Positions 34,823 to 43,748 of a stretch of DNA of 64,000 nt are shown here, piece after piece (positions within the stretch are counted from its first letter, which is position 1; every line of letters begins with the position of its first letter). A program made the position numbers and the translations under genes. The notes beneath the pieces are model-generated. The model worked only from the letters and a program-made list of their open reading frames with translations, had not been told where the DNA came from and searched no databases. The stretch covers positions 1 through 64,000 of the forward strand of contig CAMUJH010000008.1 of the NCBI GenBank assembly GCA_947089145.1. The letters are read 5' to 3'. This DNA comes from an uncultured Hungatella sp. (GTDB lineage: Bacteria; Bacillota; Clostridia; Lachnospirales; Lachnospiraceae).

Positions 34823-37810
34823 ATGAGCGATATGATGCGTTGTATGAGTTTTGGACAGCTTTTAAACTGGATGCGGACAGAACACCATAAGAAGAACTCT
34901 GTCTTTGGAGTGCGAAGGCCTTACATAGGGGATTCAAAAAACAGCCAGGTGATTTTCGGGCGCAGCCTGGAGACTCCCATAGGGCTTGCGGCAGGGCCGA
35001 ACAGCCAGCTGGCCCAGAATATTGCGGCATCCTATTATGCGGGAAGCAGATTTTTTGAGCTGAAGACCGTGCAGATCATGGATGGAGCCGAACTGGCTGC
35101 CTGTGTGAATAAGCCTTGTATCAAGGCAGATGACGAGTGCTACAACTGTGAGTGGTCCACAGAGCTTTACGTTGGCCAGGCTCAGGACGAATATATTAAG
35201 GCCTGGTTCTTGCTGTCGTTTATGGCAAAAGAATATGGCCTGGGAAGCATGGATGGATTCCAGTTTAACATTAGCGTTGGATATGATTTGAAGGGTATCC
35301 AATCTGAAAAAATAGACACTTTTATTGAGAACATGAAAAATGCCGGGCAGACTCCGGTTTTTAAGGAGTGCAGGGAAACTCTTCTGGCCCATGCGGGAGA
35401 GTTTAAGCACATGAGAAAGGAAGATATCGAACATATCTCTCCAGAAATATGCAATTCGGCAACTATTTCTACGCTCCACGGATGTCCGCCTCAGGAGATT
35501 GAGAGCATTGCCAATTATCTGCTGACCAAAAAGAACATGCATACATTTATCAAATGCAACCCTACCCTTTTGGGATATGAGTTTGCACGGGAAACCCTGG
35601 ATAAGATGGGGTATGACTACATTGCATTTGGTCGGTTCCACTTTGAAGATGATCTGCAATACAGGGATGCAGTGCCCATGCTGAGACGGCTCATGAAGCT
35701 TTCCGGTGATTTGGGGCTGGAGTTTGGCGTGAAGATTACCAATACATTCCCTGTAGACGTGAAAGCAGGGGAATTGCCCAGCCAGGAGATGTATATGTCC
35801 GGGAAATCCCTGTACCCGCTGTCCATTGCCTTGGCGGCAAAGCTGTCGGCGGACTTTGACGGGAAACTTCGCATAGCCTATTCCGGCGGGGCGGATGCGT
35901 TTAATATCTGCAGGATCGTGGGAGCCGGCGTATGGCCCGTTACCATTGCCACTTCCATTTTAAAGCCAGGCGGTTATCAGAGGCTGAAGCAGATGGCAGA
36001 GCTTTTGGATGACATGGGAGTGAAGCCCTTTACAGGAATTGACGTGGATGGGCTGAGGCAGACGGCCAAGGACGCCGTGACGGATAAGCACCATGTAAAG
36101 CCGGCCAAAATGCCCGTGTCCAGGAAGTCCGGGGAAAAAGTGCCGCTGATCGGATGCTTTACGGCTCCCTGCCAGGACGCCTGCCCTATTCACCAGGAGA
36201 TTGCCACTTACATGAAAATGTCAGGGGAAGGGCGGTATGAGGAGGCGCTGCAGGTAATCTTAAATAGAAATGCACTGCCCTTTATTACAGGAACCATTTG
36301 CGCCCACGGGTGTCAGAGCCACTGTACCCGCAATTTCTATGAGTCTTCAGTAGAAATCCGCAATACCAAGCTTTTATGTGCCCAGAAGGCCTATGACAAG
36401 GTGCTGGCAACACTGAAGCCGGGAAAATCCTGCGGCAAGAAGGCGGCAGTGGTAGGAGGCGGGCCTTCCGGCATGGCGGCGGCTTACTATCTGGCCAAAA
36501 CGGGCGTGGAAGTGACGCTTTATGAGAAGCGGGAAAAGCTGGGAGGCATCGTAAGCGCTGTGATTCCTGATTTTCGGATTGACGATGAGGCCATTGGAAA
36601 GGATGCAGCCTTGCTTACCCGGCTGGGTGTGGATATCCGGTGCGGGGCAGAGGCTCCGGCAGTAAAGGATTTGCGGGCAATGTATGACAGCGTGGTTCTG
36701 GCTGTAGGCGCCTGCAAACGGGGACAGCTTGAGCTGGAGGGAAAACAGGCCCGCAATGCCCTGGATTTTTTGGAGGATTTCAACAGGAATAAGGGAAATG
36801 TGGATCTGGGGAGAAATGTAGTTGTCATCGGCGGCGGCAATACGGCTATGGACACGGCCAGGGCTGCCAAAAGGTGCAAAGGTGTGGAACACGTTTACCT
36901 TGTTTACCGCCGCACGAAGCGATATATGCCTGCAGATGAACAGGAACTGCAGCTTGCCGTGGAAGACGGCGTGGAATTTAAAGAGCTTCTGGCCCCTGTC
37001 AGAATGGAAAACGGCACGCTGCTGTGCAATAAAATGGCCCTGGGAGCCATGGACGCTTCAGGAAGAGCCGGCGTGAATCGCACAGGGGACACAGAGACGG
37101 TTCCTGCAGACACGGTGATTGCGGCAGTAGGGGAGAAGGTTCCCACAGATTTTTATGAGAGCAGCGAAATCCGTGTGGATGAGAGAGGAAGGGCTCTGGT
37201 AAGTTCCAGTCTTGAGACTAATTTGGACGGCGTGTACGTGATTGGCGACGGATTGTATGGCCCGTCTCTGGTGGTTAAGGGAATGGCGGATGCCATGAAG
37301 GCCGCAGAGGCCATTGCAGGCAGGCGGGTATCTGAGGATATGAGCCAGCCTGTGGATGCGGATGCCATCTACGAAAGAAAGGGAATTCTGGCTGAACCTG
37401 GCAGCGGCAGCGAGGCCGAAAGGTGCCTGGGATGCTCTTCCGTATGTGAAAATTGTGCAGATGTTTGCCCCAACCGGGCCAATGTGGCTATTCAGGTGCC
37501 GGGACTTTTGCAGCCCCAGATTGTCCATGTGGATTACATGTGCAATGAGTGCGGAAACTGCAGGAGCTTCTGTCCTTACGCAAGCGCACCGTATCTGGAT
37601 AAATTTACTTTGTTTGCCAGCGAGAAAGACATGGCTGACAGCAAAAACCAGGGCTTTGCAGTTTTAGATCAAGAAAACGTGGTGTGCAGGGTAAGGTACC
37701 TGGGAGAGGAGTTTACCTGGAAAAAAGGGCAGGAGAGCCGGCTGGAAAAGGGGCTTGAGATGGTGATGGAGACGGTTTGCAGAGACTATGCTTACTTGCT
37801 GGATATTTGA
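34823..37810 (+). CDS. ygfK: YgfK: dihydroorotate-dehydrogenase/GltD-type Fe-S flavoprotein
   Basis: The 995-residue protein has three parts. Residues 1-430 form an FMN-type TIM barrel (LETPIGLAAGPNSQLAQN, STLHGCPPQEIE). Residues 445-870 form a GltD-like module with cysteine clusters (CFTAPCQDACPIH) and two nucleotide folds (VVGGGPSGMAAAYYLA, VVIGGGNTAMDTARAA). The C-terminus has two 4Fe-4S motifs (CLGCSSVCENCADVCP, CNECGNCRSFCP). Named a selenate-reductase subunit in E. coli, it is essential in urate clusters, where a reductive step on the purine ring is proposed. AGGAGGA precedes the start. Confidence 0.93.
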   Translation: MSDMMRCMSFGQLLNWMRTEHHKKNSVFGVRRPYIGDSKNSQVIFGRSLETPIGLAAGPNSQLAQNIAASYYAGSRFFELKTVQIMDGAELAACVNKPCIKADDECYNCEWSTELYVGQAQDEYIKAWFLLSFMAKEYGLGSMDGFQFNISVGYDLKGIQSEKIDTFIENMKNAGQTPVFKECRETLLAHAGEFKHMRKEDIEHISPEICNSATISTLHGCPPQEIESIANYLLTKKNMHTFIKCNPTLLGYEFARETLDKMGYDYIAFGRFHFEDDLQYRDAVPMLRRLMKLSGDLGLEFGVKITNTFPVDVKAGELPSQEMYMSGKSLYPLSIALAAKLSADFDGKLRIAYSGGADAFNICRIVGAGVWPVTIATSILKPGGYQRLKQMAELLDDMGVKPFTGIDVDGLRQTAKDAVTDKHHVKPAKMPVSRKSGEKVPLIGCFTAPCQDACPIHQEIATYMKMSGEGRYEEALQVILNRNALPFITGTICAHGCQSHCTRNFYESSVEIRNTKLLCAQKAYDKVLATLKPGKSCGKKAAVVGGGPSGMAAAYYLAKTGVEVTLYEKREKLGGIVSAVIPDFRIDDEAIGKDAALLTRLGVDIRCGAEAPAVKDLRAMYDSVVLAVGACKRGQLELEGKQARNALDFLEDFNRNKGNVDLGRNVVVIGGGNTAMDTARAAKRCKGVEHVYLVYRRTKRYMPADEQELQLAVEDGVEFKELLAPVRMENGTLLCNKMALGAMDASGRAGVNRTGDTETVPADTVIAAVGEKVPTDFYESSEIRVDERGRALVSSSLETNLDGVYVIGDGLYGPSLVVKGMADAMKAAEAIAGRRVSEDMSQPVDADAIYERKGILAEPGSGSEAERCLGCSSVCENCADVCPNRANVAIQVPGLLQPQIVHVDYMCNECGNCRSFCPYASAPYLDKFTLFASEKDMADSKNQGFAVLDQENVVCRVRYLGEEFTWKKGQESRLEKGLEMVMETVCRDYAYLLDI

Positions 37811-37836
37811 TTGTTTGATGGTCAGGGGGCTTATTT

Positions 37837-39204
37837 ATGGAGAGACGATTATTTCACGGAGGTCTGGTGGTTTCCGGGACCGAGGTCAGAAAAGCCGATG
37901 TCCTGGTGGAAGACGGAAAGATTAAGGCGGTTGGAATGAACCTGGAGGCGGGGAACGCTGGACGGATTGATGTGACAGGGAAATATATTTTTCCAGGATT
38001 TATTGACGCTCACACTCACATGGACCTGGAGGTGTCCGGCACGGTAACTGTCGACGGGTTTGACACTGGGACAAAGGCGGAGCTTTCAGGGGGAACTACC
38101 TGCATTGTGGATTTTGCCACGCAGAACCGGGGAGAGAGCCTTAAATATGCCCTTGACCGCTGGCATGAAAAAGCGGACAAAAAAGCAAGCTGCGATTATG
38201 CGTTTCATCTGGCTTTGTCTGACTGGAATGACAGCGTGAGCCGTGAGCTGGAGACGGTGACAGCTCACGGGATTCGTTCTTTTAAACTGTACACTACCTA
38301 TGACGGCATGGTGGTTGACGACAAAACCATTTACCAGATTTTTTCCAGGCTGAAGGAACTGGGAGGGATTGCCGGGGTACACTGCGAGAATAAGGGAATC
38401 ATTGACGCACGGCTGGAGCAGGTGCTGAAAGACAGAGGCAGCAGGAAAAAGGTTTCTGATTACCCCTGGACCAGACCCAGGCTTGCAGAGGCAGAGGCAA
38501 TAAGCCGTATTTTGAAAATTGCTGCCTGTGCAGATACGCCTGTAATAATTGTCCATTTAAGCTCTAAGGAAGGGTATGAGGAGATAAGGAAGGCCAGGCA
38601 GAAGGGGCAGCAGGTGTTTGTCGAGACTTGTCCCCAGTACCTTTTGATGGATCAGAGCCGATATGATCTGACAGACCGGGAAGCAAGAAAATACATGATT
38701 GCCCCGCCTTTGCGCGGGGAAGAGGATCGGCAGGTTCTGTGGAAAGCTTTGGCGGAGGGACAGATTCAGACCATTGCCACGGATCACTGCAGCTTTACAA
38801 CAGGACAGAAGAATATGGGAGCGGAGGATTTTTCCAGGACGCCCTGCGGAATGCCTGGAGCAGAAGAACGGCCGGGACTGATTTACCATTTCGGAGTAAG
38901 CCAGGGCAGGATAAGCCTGGAGCAGATGTGCGGCTGCCTTGCGGAGAATCCGGCGAAACTGTATGGCCTGTACCCCCAAAAAGGCGTCATTGCGCCGGGA
39001 AGCGACGGGGATCTGGTGGTGTGGAATCCGCAGACAGAATGGACTTTGTCAGCAAAGACCCAGCAGTCAGCGTCCGATTACTGCCCCTTAGAAGGAATGC
39101 GCCTGAAAGGCAGGGCGGAGCAGGTGTATCTGCGGGGAATGCTGGCTGCAAGGGACGGCATGATTGAGAAGGCCTGCGAAGGGAATTATGTGACAGCCAT
39201 TTAA
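37837..39204 (+). CDS. hyuA: Dihydropyrimidinase/hydantoinase-family cyclic amidohydrolase
   Basis: This 455-residue dinuclear-metal amidohydrolase opens cyclic ureides. HTHMDLEV gives the HxH ligands, SFKLYTTYDG the bridging carboxylated lysine, HCENKG and VHLSSKEGYEE the further His ligands, and ATDHCSF the catalytic Asp. It closes the plus-strand purine run 26 bases after ygfK. In E. coli HyuA is a D-phenylhydantoinase of unknown true substrate. A purine-derived hydantoin or dihydrouracil-like ring is likely here. Confidence 0.93.
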   Translation: MERRLFHGGLVVSGTEVRKADVLVEDGKIKAVGMNLEAGNAGRIDVTGKYIFPGFIDAHTHMDLEVSGTVTVDGFDTGTKAELSGGTTCIVDFATQNRGESLKYALDRWHEKADKKASCDYAFHLALSDWNDSVSRELETVTAHGIRSFKLYTTYDGMVVDDKTIYQIFSRLKELGGIAGVHCENKGIIDARLEQVLKDRGSRKKVSDYPWTRPRLAEAEAISRILKIAACADTPVIIVHLSSKEGYEEIRKARQKGQQVFVETCPQYLLMDQSRYDLTDREARKYMIAPPLRGEEDRQVLWKALAEGQIQTIATDHCSFTTGQKNMGAEDFSRTPCGMPGAEERPGLIYHFGVSQGRISLEQMCGCLAENPAKLYGLYPQKGVIAPGSDGDLVVWNPQTEWTLSAKTQQSASDYCPLEGMRLKGRAEQVYLRGMLAARDGMIEKACEGNYVTAI

Positions 39205-39232
39205 CAGAAAGCTTTTTTCAGACACACTCTGG

Positions 39233-39273
39233 TACTGCCTTGGGTTCATTTCCATGAATTTTTCAAGGCAGTA
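39233..39273. terminator. Hairpin between convergent hyuA and the first YheO-type regulator
   Basis: TACTGCCTTG (39233-39242) pairs with CAAGGCAGTA (39264-39273), with an inner TTCAT/ATGAA. It separates convergent genes, but no T tract follows. A family A-like end (TTTTTCAGACACACTCT, 39214-39230) lies just before it. Confidence 0.45.
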
Positions 39274-39294
39274 TCAGTATGGATTAAGGCTCTG

Positions 39295-39990
39295 TCAGTT
39301 TTCAAGTTCGCCTAAGTAACGGTACACAGTGGCCGGAGAACAGGAAAGCCGCTTGGCAACAAACGAAATGCCGCCTTTCAGTTTGAATACGCCCCGTTCC
39401 TGCAGCTTTTGGACAATAGTTCTTTTTTCCTGTTGGGTTAAACGTTCCAATGGAGTGGCTAAGGAGACGGTGACAGTGTTAAAGGATTTCTCCATTAGAG
39501 TGGAGATGTCCATGGAGAAATCATCAGCCAGAGAGGCCGGCTGGGCTACCGGATTTTCCAAGACAGAGGCAGTTGGGGAAAAAGCAGGGATTACTTTTAA
39601 AAAATCATCCGGGTGAATATTGGTAAACAGCTTTTTACAGAAATCTTTGTATCGGCTGTCATCAAAATTAATCCCCAGAAGGCCAATAGGGCTGCCGTCG
39701 TCATCTTTAATGAACATGGTGGAGGCGCGGAGGATACGCCCGTCTTCTGTGGATACCTGGTAGTTATACAGGTAATTGTTGGTCTTGTACGAGTTGGCGG
39801 CAAGCATCTGCAGGGCGGCATTGGTGGTAGGACTGCCAACAGTCCTGTCGCTGATATGGCTGTTGGCAATGGCAATAACTTTGCTGGGTTCGCAGGTAAT
39901 ATCATGAAGTACCACTTCATAGTCAGGGCCAAGGGTCTTGCCCAGAAAGTTTACTAACAGGGTGTACTGATGGAGGATGGAAGGGGTCAT
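39295..39990 (-). CDS. YheO-type PAS and HTH transcriptional regulator, copy 1
   Basis: This 231-residue protein has an N-terminal YheO-like PAS domain (LGPDYEVVLHDITCEPSKVIAIANSHIS, YNYQVSTEDGRILRASTMFIKDDDG, GLLGINFDD). The C-terminal HTH is residues 185-231 (RTIVQKLQERGVFKLKGGISFVAKRLSCSPATVYRYLGELEN). Such DauR-like proteins control amino-acid or ureide catabolism. It lies between the purine operon and xdhD, transcribed away from xdhD. AGAAAGGAA precedes its ATG, as in its paralogue at 55833-56531, with which it shares almost the whole HTH. Confidence 0.85.
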   Translation of the reverse strand: MTPSILHQYTLLVNFLGKTLGPDYEVVLHDITCEPSKVIAIANSHISDRTVGSPTTNAALQMLAANSYKTNNYLYNYQVSTEDGRILRASTMFIKDDDGSPIGLLGINFDDSRYKDFCKKLFTNIHPDDFLKVIPAFSPTASVLENPVAQPASLADDFSMDISTLMEKSFNTVTVSLATPLERLTQQEKRTIVQKLQERGVFKLKGGISFVAKRLSCSPATVYRYLGELEN

Positions 39991-40100
39991 GGGAAAGATT
40001 CCTTTCTGATGTGTTGATTTAATATAGTCATTCTATCAGCCAAAAATAAGGTTTCTTTATTATCCCATGGGGCAGAGAAAATTTCAAGAGAAAAAATAAA

Positions 40101-40123
40101 AAATTATTACAATAATAAATTTT
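40101..40123. promoter_or_regulatory. AT-rich ATTAC-centred motif upstream of xdhD
   Basis: AAATTATTACAATAATAAAT lies 25-47 bases before the xdhD ATG and resembles the motif between the divergent purine promoters at 31922. No canonical -35/-10 pair could be assigned to xdhD. Confidence 0.35.
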
Positions 40124-40147
40124 AATTATTTTAAGGAGGAGCGTCTA

Positions 40148-42709
40148 ATGTTCGAATTATACATTAACGGAAAAACCGTATATTCCGAGACAGACAAAAC
40201 CCTGCTGTCATTTTTGAGAGATGATTTGAAGATTACTTCGGCAAAGGACGGATGCAGCGAAGGCGCCTGCGGAACCTGTACAGTGCTGGTGGACGGCAGG
40301 GCCGTAAAAGCCTGCGTTCAGAAGGTCTCCAAATTTGCGGGAAAATCCGTTCTGACAGTAGAAGGCTTAAGCCAGCGGGAGCGGGAAGTGTATGAATACT
40401 GCTTCGCAGCGGCAGGCGCAGTACAGTGCGGGTTCTGTATTCCCGGCATGGTAATCTGCGCCAAGGGGCTTCTGGATAAAAACCCAGACCCTGCAGCGGC
40501 TGATGTGAAAAAGGCAATCAGAGGAAATATCTGCCGCTGTACAGGGTACAAAAAGATTGAGGAGGCCATTCTTATGGCCGGGAAATATTTCCGGGAGAAC
40601 CTGGCAATCCCCCAGGATGCGAAAACGCTGCACATGAATGAGCATTTTAACCGTCCGGACGCAGCAGGAAAAGTAAACGGAACCGGAAAATACGCAGATG
40701 ATTTGGATTTTGAGGGGATGCTTTATGCAAAGGCAGTGCGCTCCAAATACCCCCGTGCAAAAGTAAATAAAATCAACATTTCCAAGGCTCTGGCTCACCC
40801 GGACTGTGTCCGCATCCTGCTGAAAGAGGATGTGCCGGATAATGTGATTGGACATATGAAAAAGGACTGGGACGTGCTGCTGGGCGAGGGCGATATTACC
40901 CGATATGTGGGAGACTGCCTGGCTCTGGTGGCAGTAAGCAGGAAGGAAAGCCTGGAAGAGGTGGTTTCCCTGGTTGAGGTAGACTACACGGAGCTGACTC
41001 CCATAACAACGCCCCAGGATGCCCTTCGGGGAGACGCCCCCCTGATCCATGAGGACGGAAATATAATGAGCAAATCCACTCTTGTAAACGGGGATGTGAG
41101 GACGGCTATCGCCAATTCAAAATATGTGGTCACAAAGAAATATAAGACGCCCCATCAGGAACATGCATTTATGGAGCCGGAGTGTGCCGTTGCGCTGCCG
41201 GAGGGCGAAGATGGGCTTGTTGTGTATACAGGCGGACAGTCCGTATATGACGAGCAGCGCGAGATCGCAGGAATGCTTAAAATCCCCAGGGAAAAAGTCC
41301 GCTGCCATTCCATGCTGGTAGGCGGCGGTTTTGGGGGAAAGGAGGACATGAGCGTGCAGCATCATGCGGCGCTGATGGCCTGGCATACCAAAAAGCCGGT
41401 TAAGGTAAAGTTTACCAGGCAGGAAAGCCTGGCTTACCACACCAAGCGCCATCCAATGGAAATCGAAATTACGACAGCCTGTGATGAAAACGGAATCCTG
41501 ACCGGAATGAAGGCAGTTATCATCGCTGACACAGGAGCCTATGCATCCCTGGGCGGCCCCGTCCTTGACCGGGCCTGCACCCATGCGGCAGGACCTTACA
41601 ATTACCAGAACGTGGATATCTTAGGAATGTCGGTTTACACCAACAACATGGTGTCAGGAGCATTCCGGGGATTCGGAGCGGCCCAGAGTAACTTTGCCAT
41701 GGAGCAGAACCTGAATCTTCTGGCTGAAAAGGCTGGCATTTCTCCATGGGAGATCCGTTACCGAAACGCCATCCGTCCGGGCCAGATCCTGCCAAACGGC
41801 CAGATTGCGGATGAAAGTACAGGAGCCGTGGAATGCCTGGAAGCGGTGAAAGAAATTTTCGAGTCCAATCCTAACGCCGGCATTGCCCTTGGATGGAAGA
41901 ACAGCGGAAAAGGGGTTGGCATTATTGACAGCGGGCGGTGCAGGCTTGAGGTAAAAGACGGCAAAGTACATGTGCTTACCTCTGCAGCCTGTATGGGCCA
42001 GGGAATCGCCATAATGTGCAAGACCATTCTCTGTGAAGCGGCCGACATTGATCCAAGCCTGGTCATCCATGAGGATGCAGACACTTTGACAACCCCGGAT
42101 TCCGGTACCAGCACCGCATCCCGCCAGACCGTGATAACCGGGGAGGCCACAAGAATAGCTGCTGAGAAGCTAAGGAAGGATTTGGAAAAGGGAAAGACAT
42201 TGGCCGACCTGGAGGGGAAGGAGTATTACGGCGAATATCATCCTATGACAGACGGCTTGACTTCTACCAAAGAATTTCCCGTGCGCCATGTAAGCTACAG
42301 CTACGGAGTGCAGGTGGTGCTTCCGGATGAAAAGGGAAAGATTGAGAAAGTGGTGGCTGCCTACGACGTGGGAACGCCGGTAAATATCCAGTCCGTGGAA
42401 GGCCAGATTGAAGGCGGGATGGTTATGGGACTGGGATACGCCCTGACAGAGGAATTTAAGTGCGTGGATGGATACTGCAAAACCAAGCTGGGCACGCTGG
42501 GACTGATGCGGGCAACAGACGTGCCGGAGCTTGAAGTAAAGCTGGTTCAGGGGCCGGGGAAGATTCCGCTGGCTTACGGGGCGAAGGGATGCGGGGAATT
42601 ATGCATGATTCCCACAGGAGCTGCCTGTGCCCATGCATATTACCGGCTGGATGGAAAACTGCGGACAGCAATGCCGCTGCAGGATACATATTATAAGAAA
42701 ACAAAATAA
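40148..42709 (+). CDS. xdhD: Selenium-dependent xanthine dehydrogenase/purine hydroxylase, one-piece
   Basis: The 853-residue molybdenum hydroxylase has no FAD domain. Residues 1-150 hold two 2Fe-2S clusters: plant-type Cys36, 41, 44 and 56, and the helical VQCGFCIPGM with NICRCTGY. The Mo domain runs from about 165 on, with GGQSVYDEQ, GGGFGGKED, GAFRGFGAAQS and the C-terminal GAKGCGELCMIPTGAA including the catalytic Glu. This architecture matches the selenium-dependent xanthine dehydrogenase group. It interconverts xanthine, hypoxanthine and urate. Electrons must leave through another protein, and an NfnAB-like pair follows. Confidence 0.92.
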   Translation: MFELYINGKTVYSETDKTLLSFLRDDLKITSAKDGCSEGACGTCTVLVDGRAVKACVQKVSKFAGKSVLTVEGLSQREREVYEYCFAAAGAVQCGFCIPGMVICAKGLLDKNPDPAAADVKKAIRGNICRCTGYKKIEEAILMAGKYFRENLAIPQDAKTLHMNEHFNRPDAAGKVNGTGKYADDLDFEGMLYAKAVRSKYPRAKVNKINISKALAHPDCVRILLKEDVPDNVIGHMKKDWDVLLGEGDITRYVGDCLALVAVSRKESLEEVVSLVEVDYTELTPITTPQDALRGDAPLIHEDGNIMSKSTLVNGDVRTAIANSKYVVTKKYKTPHQEHAFMEPECAVALPEGEDGLVVYTGGQSVYDEQREIAGMLKIPREKVRCHSMLVGGGFGGKEDMSVQHHAALMAWHTKKPVKVKFTRQESLAYHTKRHPMEIEITTACDENGILTGMKAVIIADTGAYASLGGPVLDRACTHAAGPYNYQNVDILGMSVYTNNMVSGAFRGFGAAQSNFAMEQNLNLLAEKAGISPWEIRYRNAIRPGQILPNGQIADESTGAVECLEAVKEIFESNPNAGIALGWKNSGKGVGIIDSGRCRLEVKDGKVHVLTSAACMGQGIAIMCKTILCEAADIDPSLVIHEDADTLTTPDSGTSTASRQTVITGEATRIAAEKLRKDLEKGKTLADLEGKEYYGEYHPMTDGLTSTKEFPVRHVSYSYGVQVVLPDEKGKIEKVVAAYDVGTPVNIQSVEGQIEGGMVMGLGYALTEEFKCVDGYCKTKLGTLGLMRATDVPELEVKLVQGPGKIPLAYGAKGCGELCMIPTGAACAHAYYRLDGKLRTAMPLQDTYYKKTK

Positions 42710-42724
42710 ATACCATTGATGTAT

Positions 42725-42759
42725 CTCCCAGCCAATCACGGATATGGAGCGGCTGGGAG
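42725..42759 (+). promoter_or_regulatory. Intercistronic hairpin between xdhD and nfnA-like gene
   Basis: CTCCCAGCC (42725-42733) pairs perfectly with GGCTGGGAG (42751-42759). No T tract follows, so it probably modulates mRNA stability or read-through. Confidence 0.5.
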
Positions 42760-42807
42760 GATGCATAGATTAGATTTGCATTTGTATGGAAAGGCGGGAG
42801 GAAGCAG

Positions 42808-43689
42808 ATGTATAAGATCGTCAAAGCCCGGCAGCTGGCAGAGAGAATCTATCTCATGGAAGTGGAAGCATCCAGAGTGGCCAGGGCCTGTGAACCGGGA
42901 GAATTTGTCATTGTAAAAATGGATGAAGCGGGAGAGCGGATTCCTCTGACTATCTGCGATTATGACAGAGGGAAAGGACTTGTTACCATCGTATTCCAGG
43001 TTGCAGGGGCTTCTACCCAGAAAATGGCTGGGCTGAAAACCGGGGATAGTTTCCGGGATTTTGCAGGCCCTCTTGGAAGGCCGTCAGAATTTGTCAGCCA
43101 GGATTTGGAAGCTTTGAAGAAAAAAAGAATACTGTTTGTGGCAGGAGGGGTGGGAGCGGCTCCTGTATATCCCCAGGTCAAATGGCTAAGAAGCCATGGC
43201 ATTGACGCAGACGTTGTGGTGGGGGCAAAGACAAGGGATATGCTGATTCTGGAAGAAGAGATGAAGGCAGCGGCCGGGAACCTTTACATAACCACTGACG
43301 ACGGTTCTTATGTACAAAAAGGCATGGTTACTGACTTGGTAAAGGATTTGGTAGAAAATCAGGGCAGGCATTACGATGCCTGCGTGGCTATCGGCCCTAT
43401 GATCATGATGAAATTTGTATGCCTGCTGACGAAAAAGCTGAATATCCCTACTACCGTCAGCATGAATCCTATTATGGTAGACGGTACGGGAATGTGCGGG
43501 GCCTGCCGTCTGACGGTTGGGGATGAAGTGAAATTTGCCTGCGTCGACGGACCGGAATTTGACGGCCACAAAGTGAACTTTGACGAGGCTATGAAGCGGC
43601 AGCAAATGTACCGGACAGAAGAAGGGCGTGCTGTGCTGAAACTGAATGAAGGAGATACTCATCATGGAGGGTGCGGCCATTGCCATTAG
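42808..43689 (+). CDS. NfnA/SudB-like FAD-NAD-binding subunit with 2Fe-2S
   Basis: This 293-residue ferredoxin-reductase-like protein is the small subunit of NfnAB transhydrogenase or of the related sulfide/dihydroorotate dehydrogenase electron-transfer subunits. FAD binding: RIPLTICDYDRGKGLVTIVFQV. NAD binding: LFVAGGVGAAPVYPQVKWL. Near the C-terminus GTGMCGACR and FACVDGPEFDGH hold the 2Fe-2S cysteines, and the protein ends in a His/Cys-rich HHGGCGHCH tail. It lies just after xdhD and overlaps the upstream extension of the next gene. GGGAGGAA precedes the ATG. Confidence 0.85.
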   Translation: MYKIVKARQLAERIYLMEVEASRVARACEPGEFVIVKMDEAGERIPLTICDYDRGKGLVTIVFQVAGASTQKMAGLKTGDSFRDFAGPLGRPSEFVSQDLEALKKKRILFVAGGVGAAPVYPQVKWLRSHGIDADVVVGAKTRDMLILEEEMKAAAGNLYITTDDGSYVQKGMVTDLVKDLVENQGRHYDACVAIGPMIMMKFVCLLTKKLNIPTTVSMNPIMVDGTGMCGACRLTVGDEVKFACVDGPEFDGHKVNFDEAMKRQQMYRTEEGRAVLKLNEGDTHHGGCGHCH

Positions 43690-43748
43690 GCCCAAAAGCA
43701 CATAAACTCAGATTTCGGAAATATGTTTTGTATGGAATGGAGGAGATT

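Noticed and set aside
40148..42709. Selenocysteine codon in xdhD
   Set aside because: The frame is read through without internal TGA. Selenium in this enzyme group is a labile cofactor and is not selenocysteine, so no recoding is needed.
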